A stretch of 10,605 nt of DNA from an uncultured Oscillospiraceae bacterium (GCA_934646175.1 CAKUEI010000061.1:1-10605), one strand, 5' to 3'. Shown: positions 1 through 7,024, numbered from the stretch's first letter. Translations and numbers: made by a program. The notes: a model not told the origin generated them from the sequence alone.

Positions 1-2
1 GG

Positions 3-794
3 GAGGAATTCCTGGATAAGGTCATCAACATCGACCAGTCGCCCATCGGCCGCACCCCCCGCTCCAACCCCGCCACCTACACGGGCCTCTTCAACGACAT
101 CCGGGACCTGTTTGCCTCCACACCGGACGCAAAAAGCCGCGGCTATGGCCCCGGACGGTTCTCCTTCAACGTCCGCGGCGGCCGGTGCGAGGCCTGCGCC
201 GGAGACGGACTCCTGAAAATTGAAATGCACTTTCTGCCCGACATCTATGTGCCCTGCGAGGTGTGCAAGGGCAAGCGCTATAACCGGGAAACGCTGGAGG
301 TGCGCTACAAGGGCAAGAATATTTACGAAGTTCTGGACATGACCGTGGAAGAGGGCATGAAGTTCTTCGAGCACATGCCCCGGCTTTACACCAAACTCAA
401 GACTTTAAACGAGGTGGGCCTTTCCTATATCAAGCTGGGGCAGCCCTCCACCACCCTTTCCGGCGGCGAGGCCCAGCGGGTCAAACTGGCCACTGAGCTT
501 GCCAAACGCTCTACCGGCTCCACCATTTATATTCTGGATGAGCCCACCACCGGTCTTCATACGGCGGATGTCCACATGCTGGTGAATGTCCTTCAGCAGC
601 TGGTGGACAACGGGAATACCGTGGTGGTCATCGAGCACAATCTGGACGTCATCAAGACCGCTGACCATGTGATCGATCTGGGGCCGGAGGGCGGCAGCGG
701 CGGCGGAACGATCGTCTGCACGGGGACGCCGGAGGAAGTGGCGGCCTGTCCGGCAAGCTACACCGGCCAATACCTGAAAAAGATGCTGGAATAA
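3..794 (+). CDS. uvrA: UvrABC excinuclease subunit A, C-terminal 263 residues (5' end outside window)
   Basis: UvrA is the DNA-damage-sensing ATPase of nucleotide excision repair. It dimerises, loads UvrB at lesions, and works with UvrC in the cytoplasm. The frame is open from base 3 and ends at TAA 792-794. Numbering from the first visible residue, a CxxC-x19-CxxC zinc module is at C62/C65/C85/C88, the ABC signature LSGGEAQR is at 152-159, and Walker B ILDEP is at 177-181 followed by TTGLH. This is the second ABC module, including the C-terminal zinc finger involved in damage recognition. Full-length UvrA is about 940 residues, so roughly the first two thirds lie upstream of the window. No frameshift is seen and the C-terminus is of normal extent. 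The zinc-finger arrangement makes confusion with another ABC ATPase unlikely. uvrB may lie upstream, but that cannot be seen. Confidence 0.97.
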   Translation, partial: EEFLDKVINIDQSPIGRTPRSNPATYTGLFNDIRDLFASTPDAKSRGYGPGRFSFNVRGGRCEACAGDGLLKIEMHFLPDIYVPCEVCKGKRYNRETLEVRYKGKNIYEVLDMTVEEGMKFFEHMPRLYTKLKTLNEVGLSYIKLGQPSTTLSGGEAQRVKLATELAKRSTGSTIYILDEPTTGLHTADVHMLVNVLQQLVDNGNTVVVIEHNLDVIKTADHVIDLGPEGGSGGGTIVCTGTPEEVAACPASYTGQYLKKMLE

Positions 795-923
795 CAGTGC
801 GGAGAAGTGCAGCAGCTTGTCGAAAAAGGCTTCACAGAGCTTCCAGCCCGCAGATGGGAACGATGTGAAATCTGTTTTCTGCCGCGACATGTGTGTGGAA
901 GAGCGCGGCGAAACCTGATTGAA

Positions 924-953
924 AAGTGCCCCGTCGGTTCCGACGGGGCGCTT
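924..953 (+). terminator. Probable terminator hairpin after uvrA
   Basis: Bases 924-936 pair with 941-953 (13 bp, one G-T wobble) around a GTTC loop. The GC-rich core is followed by AATTAAAGAATC rather than a clean T-run, so on the plus strand it is a weak-tract terminator. On the minus strand the hairpin is followed by TTTTC. It lies 130 bp after the uvrA stop and just before the next promoter, which fits a transcript boundary. Confidence 0.7.
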
Positions 954-982
954 AATTAAAGAATCTTAATGATTCTTTAATT
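954..982. repeat. Perfect AT-rich inverted repeat (12 bp arms, 5 bp spacer)
   Basis: The arm at 954-965 (AATTAAAGAATC) is the exact reverse complement of 971-982 (GATTCTTTAATT), with TTAAT between. The palindrome abuts the GC hairpin upstream, and its last two bases are the first two of the TTGTCA -35 element. It could be an operator for a dimeric regulator or a second RNA hairpin of the terminator region. The sequence alone does not decide between these. Confidence 0.75.
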
Positions 983-1010
983 GTCAACCTGCCCGACAAG
1001 GTGGTACAAT
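981..1010 (+). promoter_or_regulatory. Sigma-A-type promoter for the PF06695 gene
   Basis: TTGTCA (981-986) and TACAAT (1005-1010) are separated by 18 bp. Transcription would begin near 1017, giving a leader of about 55 nt before the GTG start at 1072. The -35 box overlaps the right arm of the inverted repeat at 954-982. The promoter probably serves the tightly packed genes from 1072 to 4872. Confidence 0.7.
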
Positions 1011-1071
1011 AACAAAGAATGAACTTACCGGCCGCGGATCGCCGGAAAACCGAACGGAAGTAGGGAATGCT

Positions 1072-1563
1072 GTGGACCTTCTGCCTTGGCTTACCAATAC
1101 GCATTTTGGCGAGGTGATCTTCACCGCACTGGTCTCCATGTTGCCCGTGGTGGAGCTTCGCGGTGGAATTCCCTTCGGAGTAGGCATGGGACTTCCGCTG
1201 TGGGCCGCCTTTCTGGCCAGCGTGGCGGGCAATCTGGTGCCGGTGCCCTTTATCATTTTGTACATCCGCCGCATTCTGAACTGGATGCGCCGGAGAATGC
1301 CCCGCTTTAACCGCCTTCTGGACAAAATTGAGCACAAGGCTCACCTGAAGGGGAAGACTGTAATGAAATACCGGTTCTGGGGTCTTCTCATTCTGGTGGC
1401 TATCCCCCTGCCGGGCACCGGCGCCTGGACCGGTGCGCTGGTGGCGGCGCTACTTGATATGCGCCTGCGGGATGCCGTCCCCGCCATTCTAATGGGGGTT
1501 CTCATTGCGGGGGTCATTATTTTGACCATCACCTTCGGAGTCTCTTCCGCCATCACGGTCTGA
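1072..1563 (+). CDS. Small multidrug-export family membrane protein (PF06695 / COG2426)
   Basis: A 163-residue integral membrane protein. Recognisable family features are the hydrophobic N-terminus with ELRGGIPFG at residues 28-36, the segment LVPVPFIILY near 55-64 followed by a basic stretch, and PLPGTGAWTG at 112-121. The remainder is hydrophobic (about 103-127 and 137-158), suggesting four or so membrane segments or re-entrant loops. The family is named as a putative small multidrug exporter, but its substrate and mechanism are not well established, and nothing here shows a specific substrate. The start is GTG 1072, with AGTAGGGA just upstream (1058-1065). The nearby ATG at 1067 is out of frame. 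It has its own promoter at 981-1010 and lies 45 bp before the next gene. Confidence 0.85.
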   Translation: MDLLPWLTNTHFGEVIFTALVSMLPVVELRGGIPFGVGMGLPLWAAFLASVAGNLVPVPFIILYIRRILNWMRRRMPRFNRLLDKIEHKAHLKGKTVMKYRFWGLLILVAIPLPGTGAWTGALVAALLDMRLRDAVPAILMGVLIAGVIILTITFGVSSAITV

Positions 1564-1608
1564 GCCGAAAGCCCTTTCGCTGCATAGAATGCTGCGGAGG
1601 TGGCTTTT

Positions 1609-1956
1609 ATGGGCACATGGTGGGAAGAAATCACGGTTTTTGTGCTGGCTGCGGCGGGATTTGTGGCCTGCTGGTACTTACTGGGCAGGCTGTTCACCTT
1701 TCCGCCGGAAGGGAATTCCTGCGCCGTTGTGGCCGGGTCCGGCGATGGCGGAATGGTGGAGCAGACGGTGCGGCACCTTCTCTGGCTGCGGGAATGCGGC
1801 TGTGGGTGCGGCTGCATCCTGATCGTGGACTGCGGCCTTACCGAGGCGGGGCAGGAGGTCGCCTGCCGTCTTACGGAGGAGCAGACGGGACTTTTTTTCT
1901 GCCGCCCGGAGGACGTGAGCGGTTTTTTGCGTGAGATCGAAGGAAAGGAGGCGTGA
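1609..1956 (+). CDS. Unrecognised 115-residue single-pass membrane protein with a Cys-Gly repeat
   Basis: I do not recognise a named family. Residues 9-27 form one hydrophobic N-terminal segment (ITVFVLAAAGFVACWYLLG), followed by a soluble domain of about 85 residues. In that domain a helix-like stretch (VEQTVRHLLWLRE) leads into CGCGCGC (C63, C65, C67, C69), then the strand-like ILIVDCGL, and an acidic C-terminus (REIEGKEA). The helix-strand alternation suggests a small alpha/beta fold on the cytoplasmic side. The start is ATG 1609, with GGAGG at 1596-1600 eight bases upstream. A GTG at 1600 is in frame but overlaps that ribosome binding site. The gene ends in TGA 1954-1956, three bases before the recD2 GTG, so the two are probably translationally coupled and co-expressed. 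The role is unknown. Confidence 0.72.
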   Translation: MGTWWEEITVFVLAAAGFVACWYLLGRLFTFPPEGNSCAVVAGSGDGGMVEQTVRHLLWLRECGCGCGCILIVDCGLTEAGQEVACRLTEEQTGLFFCRPEDVSGFLREIEGKEA

Positions 1957-1959
1957 GCC

Positions 1960-4191
1960 GTGGCGGAAGAGCGCGAATGGAATACCGTGGAGGGAACGGT
2001 GGACTCTGTGATCTTCCGCAACGAAGAGAACGGCTATACCGTTTTCCGCCTCACCACCGCCCAGGACGAGATCACCGCGGTGGGCTGCATCCCGGAGGTG
2101 GCCCCCGGGGAAGGACTGACCCTTTCCGGCCGATGGATGCACCACGCAAGCTATGGCGAGCAGTTCAAGGCCGAGGTGGTGGAGCGCCGCCTGCCCGTGG
2201 GCAGCAAGGCCATTCTGGAATACCTCTCCTCCGGCGTGGTCACCGGCATCGGAATGGCCACCGCCCGCAAGCTGGTGGCGGAATTCGGGGAGGACACCCT
2301 GAACGTGCTGGAAGAGTCACCGGAAAAGCTCACACGTATCCGGGGCATTACCCCCAAGCGCGCCCGGGAGATGAGCGACCTGTTCCGCGCCCGGATGGGG
2401 ATGCGCCGCTTGCTGGAATTCCTGACGGCTCACGAGTTCCCAGCGCAGTTGGGAATGCCCCTGTACCGCCGGTACGGCGGCATGGCGCTGGAGATGCTGA
2501 AGGGGAACCCCTATCTGCTGGTGGAGCCGGAATTCGGTGTGGATTTTTCCACGGCGGACCGGCTGGCCATCGAATTGGGCATCGAGGCGGACGATCCCCA
2601 GCGCGTCGAGGCCGCCATTCTGTTTGAACTGACCTATAATCTCAATAACGGCCATACCTTTCTGCCCCGCAGGAAGCTGGTGCCCGCCACAGCCGATCTT
2701 CTCTCGCTGGAGGATACCGAGCTGGTGGAGCAGGGGCTGGACGCTCTGAACGAACGGGGCGACATCGTGGAGGAGCCGCTGGCGGGGGAGAGGGCCTGTT
2801 ACCTTTCTGCCCTTTATGAAGATGAGTGCTATGTGGCCTTCCGCGTCAGCGAGATGAGCGGGCGGGAGTACACCGCGCCGGACCGGCTGGAGCACATTTT
2901 GGATGGCATCCAGCGTGAGCAGGGCATCACCTACGCCCCCCAGCAGCGGAAGGCTGTGGCCCTTGCCGCCGAAAAACAGATCATGCTGCTCACCGGCGGC
3001 CCAGGCACCGGTAAGACCACATCCCTCCGGGGTGTTCTGGCGCTGTTTGACGCCATGGGGCTGGAGACCGCTCTGGCCGCCCCCACAGGCCGAGCAGCCA
3101 AGCGGCTGGGAGATCTCTGCGGCCGGGAAGCATCTACTATCCACCGGCTGCTGGAGACGAATTTTGACAATCACACCGGGCAGCTGGTTTTCACCCACGA
3201 TGAGAGCGATCCGCTGAAAGCGGACGCCGTCATCATCGATGAATCCTCCATGGTGGATGTCAGCCTGATGCATGCCCTGCTGGCCGCCCTGAGGGGGGAC
3301 TGCCGGCTGGTTTTGGTGGGGGACCCGGATCAGCTCCCCTCCGTAGGTCCCGGGTGCCTGCTGTCCGACCTTCTGCGCAGCGGTACGGTGCCCACCGTCC
3401 GTTTGATGGAGATCTTCCGTCAGGCGGCCCAAAGCGCCATCGTCATGAATGCCCACGGCGTGAACCGCGGCGAGGTGCCGAAGCTAAAAAACGGGGGCGG
3501 GGATTTCTTCTTCCTCCGGCGGCTGGACGGCGTCCGCGCCGTAGACACCATCGTGGATTTGGTGGCCCGCCGTCTGCCTGGCAATATGGGCATCCCCGTG
3601 TCGGACATTCAGGTGCTTTCTCCCACCCGGAAATATGCCACCGGCACCGTGGCCCTCAACCGGGCCTTGCAGGCGGCGGTGAATCCCCCTGCCCCGGAAA
3701 AAGGGGAACGCCGCTTTGGTGAGGTCACCTTCCGCACCGGCGACCGGGTCATGCAGATCAAAAATAACTACGACGTTCTCTGGAGGGACCAGACCGGGGC
3801 CGAGGGCGGCATGGGTATCTGGAACGGCGACATCGGCCAGATCTTTGCCGTGGACGAAAAACAGGGTACCCTTTCCGTGAACTTTGACGGCCGCTATGTG
3901 GACTATACCCCCGACATGTTGAACGAGCTGGAGCTTGCCTATGCCGTCACCGTACATAAATCCCAGGGCAGCGAGTACCGCGCCGTGATCCTGGCGGCGC
4001 TGGACGGTGCCCCCATGCTCATGACCCGGGGCGTGCTTTACACCGCCATCACCCGGGCCAAAGAGCTTTTCGTGCTGGTGGGAGATGAGCAGAAGGTGGC
4101 CCAGATGACCGCCAACGACCGGCAGCAGCGCCGCTATTCCGGCCTGCGCATCCGCCTGAAAAAGCTGAGCGGGCCGGCGGAACCGGCGTAA
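1960..4191 (+). CDS. recD2: RecD2-type ATP-dependent DNA helicase (SF1B, YrrC-like)
   Basis: A 743-residue 5'-3' SF1B helicase of the RecD2 class, which acts without RecBC in recombination, mismatch-linked repair and replication-fork maintenance. In order: an N-terminal OB-like domain (about 1-80), helix-hairpin-helix repeats (about 84-140, including VVTGIGMATARKL and IRGITPKRA), then the motor. Walker A GGPGTGKTT is at 346-354, Walker B DE at 427-428, GDPDQLPSVGPG at 454-465, HKSQGSE at 666-672 and LYTAITRAK at 693-701. The long N-terminal extension with HhH motifs separates RecD2 from the RecD subunit of RecBCD. Length matches the family. The GTG start at 1960 is placed by GGAGG at 1947-1951, inside the end of the preceding gene. 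comF follows after 12 bp, so both probably share one transcript. All helicase motifs look intact. Confidence 0.95.
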   Translation: MAEEREWNTVEGTVDSVIFRNEENGYTVFRLTTAQDEITAVGCIPEVAPGEGLTLSGRWMHHASYGEQFKAEVVERRLPVGSKAILEYLSSGVVTGIGMATARKLVAEFGEDTLNVLEESPEKLTRIRGITPKRAREMSDLFRARMGMRRLLEFLTAHEFPAQLGMPLYRRYGGMALEMLKGNPYLLVEPEFGVDFSTADRLAIELGIEADDPQRVEAAILFELTYNLNNGHTFLPRRKLVPATADLLSLEDTELVEQGLDALNERGDIVEEPLAGERACYLSALYEDECYVAFRVSEMSGREYTAPDRLEHILDGIQREQGITYAPQQRKAVALAAEKQIMLLTGGPGTGKTTSLRGVLALFDAMGLETALAAPTGRAAKRLGDLCGREASTIHRLLETNFDNHTGQLVFTHDESDPLKADAVIIDESSMVDVSLMHALLAALRGDCRLVLVGDPDQLPSVGPGCLLSDLLRSGTVPTVRLMEIFRQAAQSAIVMNAHGVNRGEVPKLKNGGGDFFFLRRLDGVRAVDTIVDLVARRLPGNMGIPVSDIQVLSPTRKYATGTVALNRALQAAVNPPAPEKGERRFGEVTFRTGDRVMQIKNNYDVLWRDQTGAEGGMGIWNGDIGQIFAVDEKQGTLSVNFDGRYVDYTPDMLNELELAYAVTVHKSQGSEYRAVILAALDGAPMLMTRGVLYTAITRAKELFVLVGDEQKVAQMTANDRQQRRYSGLRIRLKKLSGPAEPA

Positions 4192-4203
4192 GGGGGAAGC
4201 GGA

Positions 4204-4872
4204 ATGACCAAATTCTTCTCCTCCGTGCTGGACCTGGTGTTTCCGCCCCGCTGTCCCTTCTGCGGCGGAAACCTGCGGAAGGACGAGCTTTTCTGCGAAA
4301 AGTGCCAGCGCACCCTGCCGTGGATCCGGACGGGAGAAACGGCAAAGACCGGGGAATTTTTCGACTTGTGCGTAGCGCCGCTCTGGTATGAGGGAGAAGT
4401 GCGTCAGGCGTTCCACCGCTATAAATTCGGCGGATGCAGAAGGTATGCCCGCCCCTTCGGCACCCTGCTTGCCCAGTGCATTTCCGACCGGCTGTCCGGC
4501 CGCTTTGACTGTATCACCTGGGCACCCCTCAGCAGCAAACGCCTGCGGGAGCGCGGATATGATCAGGCCCGCCTTCTGGCGGAGACCGCCGCCGAAACGC
4601 TGGAAAAACCGGCCCTCCCTCTGCTGGAAAAGACCAGGAACATCCCTGCTCAGTCCGGGTTGGAGGGTACGCGGGCGCGGTTTGAGAACGTGAAGGACTG
4701 CTATGCGCTGCTGCCCTGCGCGGAGGTGAAGGGCCTTCACATCCTGCTCATTGACGATGTGGTCACCACTGGCGCTACCCTTTCCGCCTGTGCCCGCATT
4801 CTGCGGGAGGCGGGCGCCGCTTCTGTGGTATGCGCGGCCTTCGCCGCCACACCGTCGAAAGGAATTAAATGA
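4204..4872 (+). CDS. comF: ComF family protein (phosphoribosyltransferase-like)
   Basis: A 222-residue ComF-type protein. Residues 17-34 carry a CxxC-x10-CxxC zinc ribbon (C17, C20, C31, C34). The C-terminal half is a type I phosphoribosyltransferase fold with the PRPP-loop motif ILLIDDVVTTGAT at 180-192, including the acidic pair D184-D185. The segment SKRLRERGYDQARLLAE is also typical. In Bacillus and Haemophilus, ComF/ComFC is required for uptake of transforming DNA. Homologues are also common in bacteria with no shown competence, where the role is uncertain, and no other competence genes are visible here. ATG 4204 follows the G-rich GGGGGAAGCGGA, a moderate ribosome binding site, and lies 12 bp after the recD2 stop. 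There is no clear terminator after the stop at 4872. Confidence 0.92.
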   Translation: MTKFFSSVLDLVFPPRCPFCGGNLRKDELFCEKCQRTLPWIRTGETAKTGEFFDLCVAPLWYEGEVRQAFHRYKFGGCRRYARPFGTLLAQCISDRLSGRFDCITWAPLSSKRLRERGYDQARLLAETAAETLEKPALPLLEKTRNIPAQSGLEGTRARFENVKDCYALLPCAEVKGLHILLIDDVVTTGATLSACARILREAGAASVVCAAFAATPSKGIK

Positions 4873-4891
4873 TGGAATTTGCAATTTTACG

Positions 4892-4920
4892 TTGAAATGC
4901 GAAACAGCTTTGGTTATAAT
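4892..4920 (+). promoter_or_regulatory. Near-consensus sigma-A promoter for mreB
   Basis: TTGAAA (4892-4897) and TATAAT (4915-4920) are separated by an optimal 17 bp. The expected transcription start, about 7 bp after the -10 box (near 4927), falls inside the AAGGAG (4922-4927) that serves the first mreB start codon at 4936. Transcripts from this promoter would therefore have a leader of only about 8-10 nt for that start and lack most of its ribosome binding site. Confidence 0.8.
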
Positions 4921-4935
4921 GAAGGAGAATAAAGT

Positions 4936-6018
4936 ATGGGATTTCTGGCAACGCTTAAGGAAAAGCTCAAGATTTTTTTTCGAGGTGGCAGTATGTTCAG
5001 CAAAGATATCGGTATCGACCTGGGTACCGCTTCCATTCTGGTCTATGTAAAGGGTAAGGGCGTCGTCCTGCGTGAGCCGTCCGTGGTCGCCATTGATAAG
5101 GACAGCGGCAAGCTCCTGAAAGTGGGAACCGAGGCGCAGCAGATGCTGGGCCGCACCCCCGGCAATATCATTGCCATCCGTCCTCTGCGCGAGGGCGTTA
5201 TCTCCGATTTTGACACCACCGAGCGCATGCTGCGGGAGTTCATCCGCAAAGTTACCACCGCCCGCGTGTTCAAGCCCCGTGTGGTCATCTGCATCCCCTC
5301 CGGCATCACCGAGGTGGAGGAGCGCGCTGTGGTGGACGCGGGCATTCAAGCGGGCGCCCGCCGGGTGTACCTGATCGAAGAACCCATGGCCGCCGCCATC
5401 GGCGCCGGGATCGACATTGCCAAGCCGGACGGTCACATGGTGGTGGATATCGGCGGCGGCACCACTGACATCGCCGTCATCTCCCTTTCCGGCGTGGTGG
5501 AGTCCACCTCCATCAAGATCGCAGGCGACCAGTTTGACGAAGCTGTGGTGAAGTACATACGCCGCAAGCACAACGTGCTCATCGGCGAACGTACTGCCGA
5601 AGAGTTGAAGAAGACCATCGGCTGCGTCTTCCCCCGTCCGGAGGAGGCCACCATGGAGATCAAGGGCCGCTGCCTGATGACCGGCCTGCCCCGGGAGTTC
5701 ACCGTTTCCTCCAACGAGATGATCGAAGCCTTTGAAGAGGTCTCCAGCCGCATTCTGGAGGCTGTCCATTCCGTGCTGGAGCGCACTCCGCCCGAGTTGG
5801 TGGCCGACGTTTCCAACAACGGCATTATCATGACCGGCGGTGGCAGTCTTGTCTGGGGTTTTGATAAGCTCATCGAGTCCCGCACCGGCATCGCCACCCG
5901 CATTGCGGACGACGCCATCTCCTGCGTGGCCTACGGCACCGGAAAGTGCCTCGACATGGTCAACGACATGCAGGACGGTACCATGAATCTCTCCCGCAGA
6001 AAGCAGATGAACCGGTAA
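4936..6018 (+). CDS. mreB: Rod-shape-determining actin homologue MreB
   Basis: MreB polymerises with ATP at the inner membrane face and guides peptidoglycan synthesis along the cell cylinder. At 360 residues, actin-fold motifs are intact: phosphate-1 IDLGTA (27-32), LIEEPMAAAIG with E148/E149, phosphate-2 VVDIGGGTTD ending at D178, and the adenosine motif GIIMTGGGS (296-304). Two starts are plausible. ATG 4936 has AAGGAG eight bases upstream and adds MGFLATLKEKLKIFFRGGS, an amphipathic stretch resembling the membrane-binding helix of E. coli MreB. ATG 4993 (MFSKDIGIDLG, 341 residues) has AGGTGG at 4983-4988. I list the longer form because of its ribosome binding site and helix. A run of eight T (4973-4980) lies between the two. 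mreC and mreD do not follow; gluQ does. Mbl is the alternative paralogue and cannot be excluded. Confidence 0.95.
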   Translation: MGFLATLKEKLKIFFRGGSMFSKDIGIDLGTASILVYVKGKGVVLREPSVVAIDKDSGKLLKVGTEAQQMLGRTPGNIIAIRPLREGVISDFDTTERMLREFIRKVTTARVFKPRVVICIPSGITEVEERAVVDAGIQAGARRVYLIEEPMAAAIGAGIDIAKPDGHMVVDIGGGTTDIAVISLSGVVESTSIKIAGDQFDEAVVKYIRRKHNVLIGERTAEELKKTIGCVFPRPEEATMEIKGRCLMTGLPREFTVSSNEMIEAFEEVSSRILEAVHSVLERTPPELVADVSNNGIIMTGGGSLVWGFDKLIESRTGIATRIADDAISCVAYGTGKCLDMVNDMQDGTMNLSRRKQMNR

Positions 6019-6031
6019 TTTCGCAGAAAGT

Positions 6032-6066
6032 AACAGCCCTCCGGTCTGACCGGGGGGCTGTTTTGT
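6032..6066 (+). terminator. Intrinsic terminator after mreB
   Basis: Bases 6032-6044 pair with 6050-6062 (13 bp, one G-T wobble) around a TCTGA loop, and TTTTGT follows at 6061-6066. It starts 13 bp after the mreB stop and ends only three bases before the gluQ ribosome binding site, so gluQ is expressed through read-through or from an unseen promoter. Confidence 0.88.
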
Positions 6067-6080
6067 CAGAAGGTGATCGC

Positions 6081-7022
6081 TTGCAGCAGAAACCTATGCG
6101 CGGCCGCTTTGCCCCCAGCCCCAGCGGGCGGATGCACCTGGGCAACCTCAGTTGCGCCCTGCTTTCCTGGCTTTCCGTCCGGGCCCAGGGGGGGACCATG
6201 CTTCTCCGCATGGAGGATCTGGACCCTCAGCGCTGTAAAAAAGAATATGCCGGCCTTCTGCTGGAAGATTTGCAGTGGCTGGGCCTTGACTGGGACGAGG
6301 GCCCCTTGGTCGGGGGAGAAAGCGGCCCCTATTTCCAAAGCAAATGTACGCCGGCCTATGAGAAGGCCCTTGCCCACCTGAGGGAGAAAAACGTCACCTA
6401 TCCCTGCTGGTGTACCCGGGCGCAGCGCCTTCAGCTGGCCGCCGCTCCCCATGGGGCGGAATCGACAGAGGGGGCATGCCCCTGCCGTATGTTGACTGCG
6501 GAGCAGCGGCGGGAACGGGAAGCGGAGCGCCGCCCAGCATGGCGCATTGCGGCGCCTGACCGGGTGTATTGCGTGGAGGACGGACTGCAGGGCTTTGTAC
6601 GGCAAAATCTCCGCCGCGACTGTGGGGATTTTCTCATTTGCCGGTCGGATGGTGTGTTTGCCTATCAGCTGGCAGTCACCGTAGACGATGGGCGCATGGG
6701 GGTGACAGAGGTGGTGCGTGGGCGGGACCTGCTGGCCTCCACCCCCCGGCAGCTTTTCCTGCTGGAACAGCTGGGCTACCCCGCCCCGAAGTATATCCAT
6801 ACGCCCCTGCTTATGGCACCCGACGGCCGCCGCCTTTCCAAGCGGGAGCGGGACCTGGATATGGCTGCCCTGCGGGAGCGGTTCGCTCCCCGGCAGCTGA
6901 TTGGGAACCTGGCCTTCTCCCTGGGTCTGATCTCCCGCCCGTATCCAGTCTCTCCGCAGGAGCTGGCCCGGGACTTTTCCTGGGAAAAGGTAAAGAAGGA
7001 TGATGTGGTCATCGCGGAATAA
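6081..7022 (+). CDS. gluQ: Glutamyl-Q tRNA(Asp) synthetase (GluQ-RS)
   Basis: GluQ-RS activates glutamate and attaches it to the queuosine at position 34 of tRNA(Asp). It is a truncated paralogue of glutamyl-tRNA synthetase. The 313-residue protein has the class I signature RFAPSPSGRMHLGNL (9-23, HIGH equivalent H19-N22) and RLSKR (251-255, KMSKS equivalent). Four cysteines that may bind zinc are at C109, C111, C133 and C135. It stops where GltX would continue into the anticodon-binding domain (GltX is about 480 residues), which argues for GluQ-RS. The start is TTG 6081: AGGTGATC (6071-6078) matches the 16S anti-Shine-Dalgarno tail, with the GG placed seven bases upstream. ATG 6096 is in frame but too far from that site. 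The open frame extends upstream into mreB but has no support there. Its ribosome binding site follows the mreB terminator directly. Confidence 0.88.
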   Translation: MQQKPMRGRFAPSPSGRMHLGNLSCALLSWLSVRAQGGTMLLRMEDLDPQRCKKEYAGLLLEDLQWLGLDWDEGPLVGGESGPYFQSKCTPAYEKALAHLREKNVTYPCWCTRAQRLQLAAAPHGAESTEGACPCRMLTAEQRREREAERRPAWRIAAPDRVYCVEDGLQGFVRQNLRRDCGDFLICRSDGVFAYQLAVTVDDGRMGVTEVVRGRDLLASTPRQLFLLEQLGYPAPKYIHTPLLMAPDGRRLSKRERDLDMAALRERFAPRQLIGNLAFSLGLISRPYPVSPQELARDFSWEKVKKDDVVIAE

Positions 7023-7024
7023 AG

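Noticed and set aside
1067..1071. ATG at 1067 as start of the PF06695 gene
   Set aside because: It is out of frame with the membrane protein. GTG 1072 is in frame and has a suitable upstream purine-rich site.
1566..1579. Small hairpin CGAAAG/CTTTCG after the PF06695 gene
   Set aside because: Six base pairs with a two-base loop and no T-run; too weak to call a terminator inside a closely spaced gene cluster.
2317..3456. 379-codon open frame on the minus strand
   Set aside because: Antisense to the recD2 motor region, with low-complexity composition and no ribosome binding site or motif.
3484..5769. 761-codon open frame on the minus strand
   Set aside because: It lies antisense across recD2, comF and mreB, all of which have clear conserved motifs. 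Its product is His/Gly/Gln-rich with no recognisable domain. It is a by-product of GC-rich codon use.
5946..6080. N-terminal extension of gluQ starting inside mreB
   Set aside because: It would overlap the mreB end and the terminator, has no ribosome binding site, and GluQ-RS proteins begin just before RFAPSPSG. TTG 6081 has a strong site.
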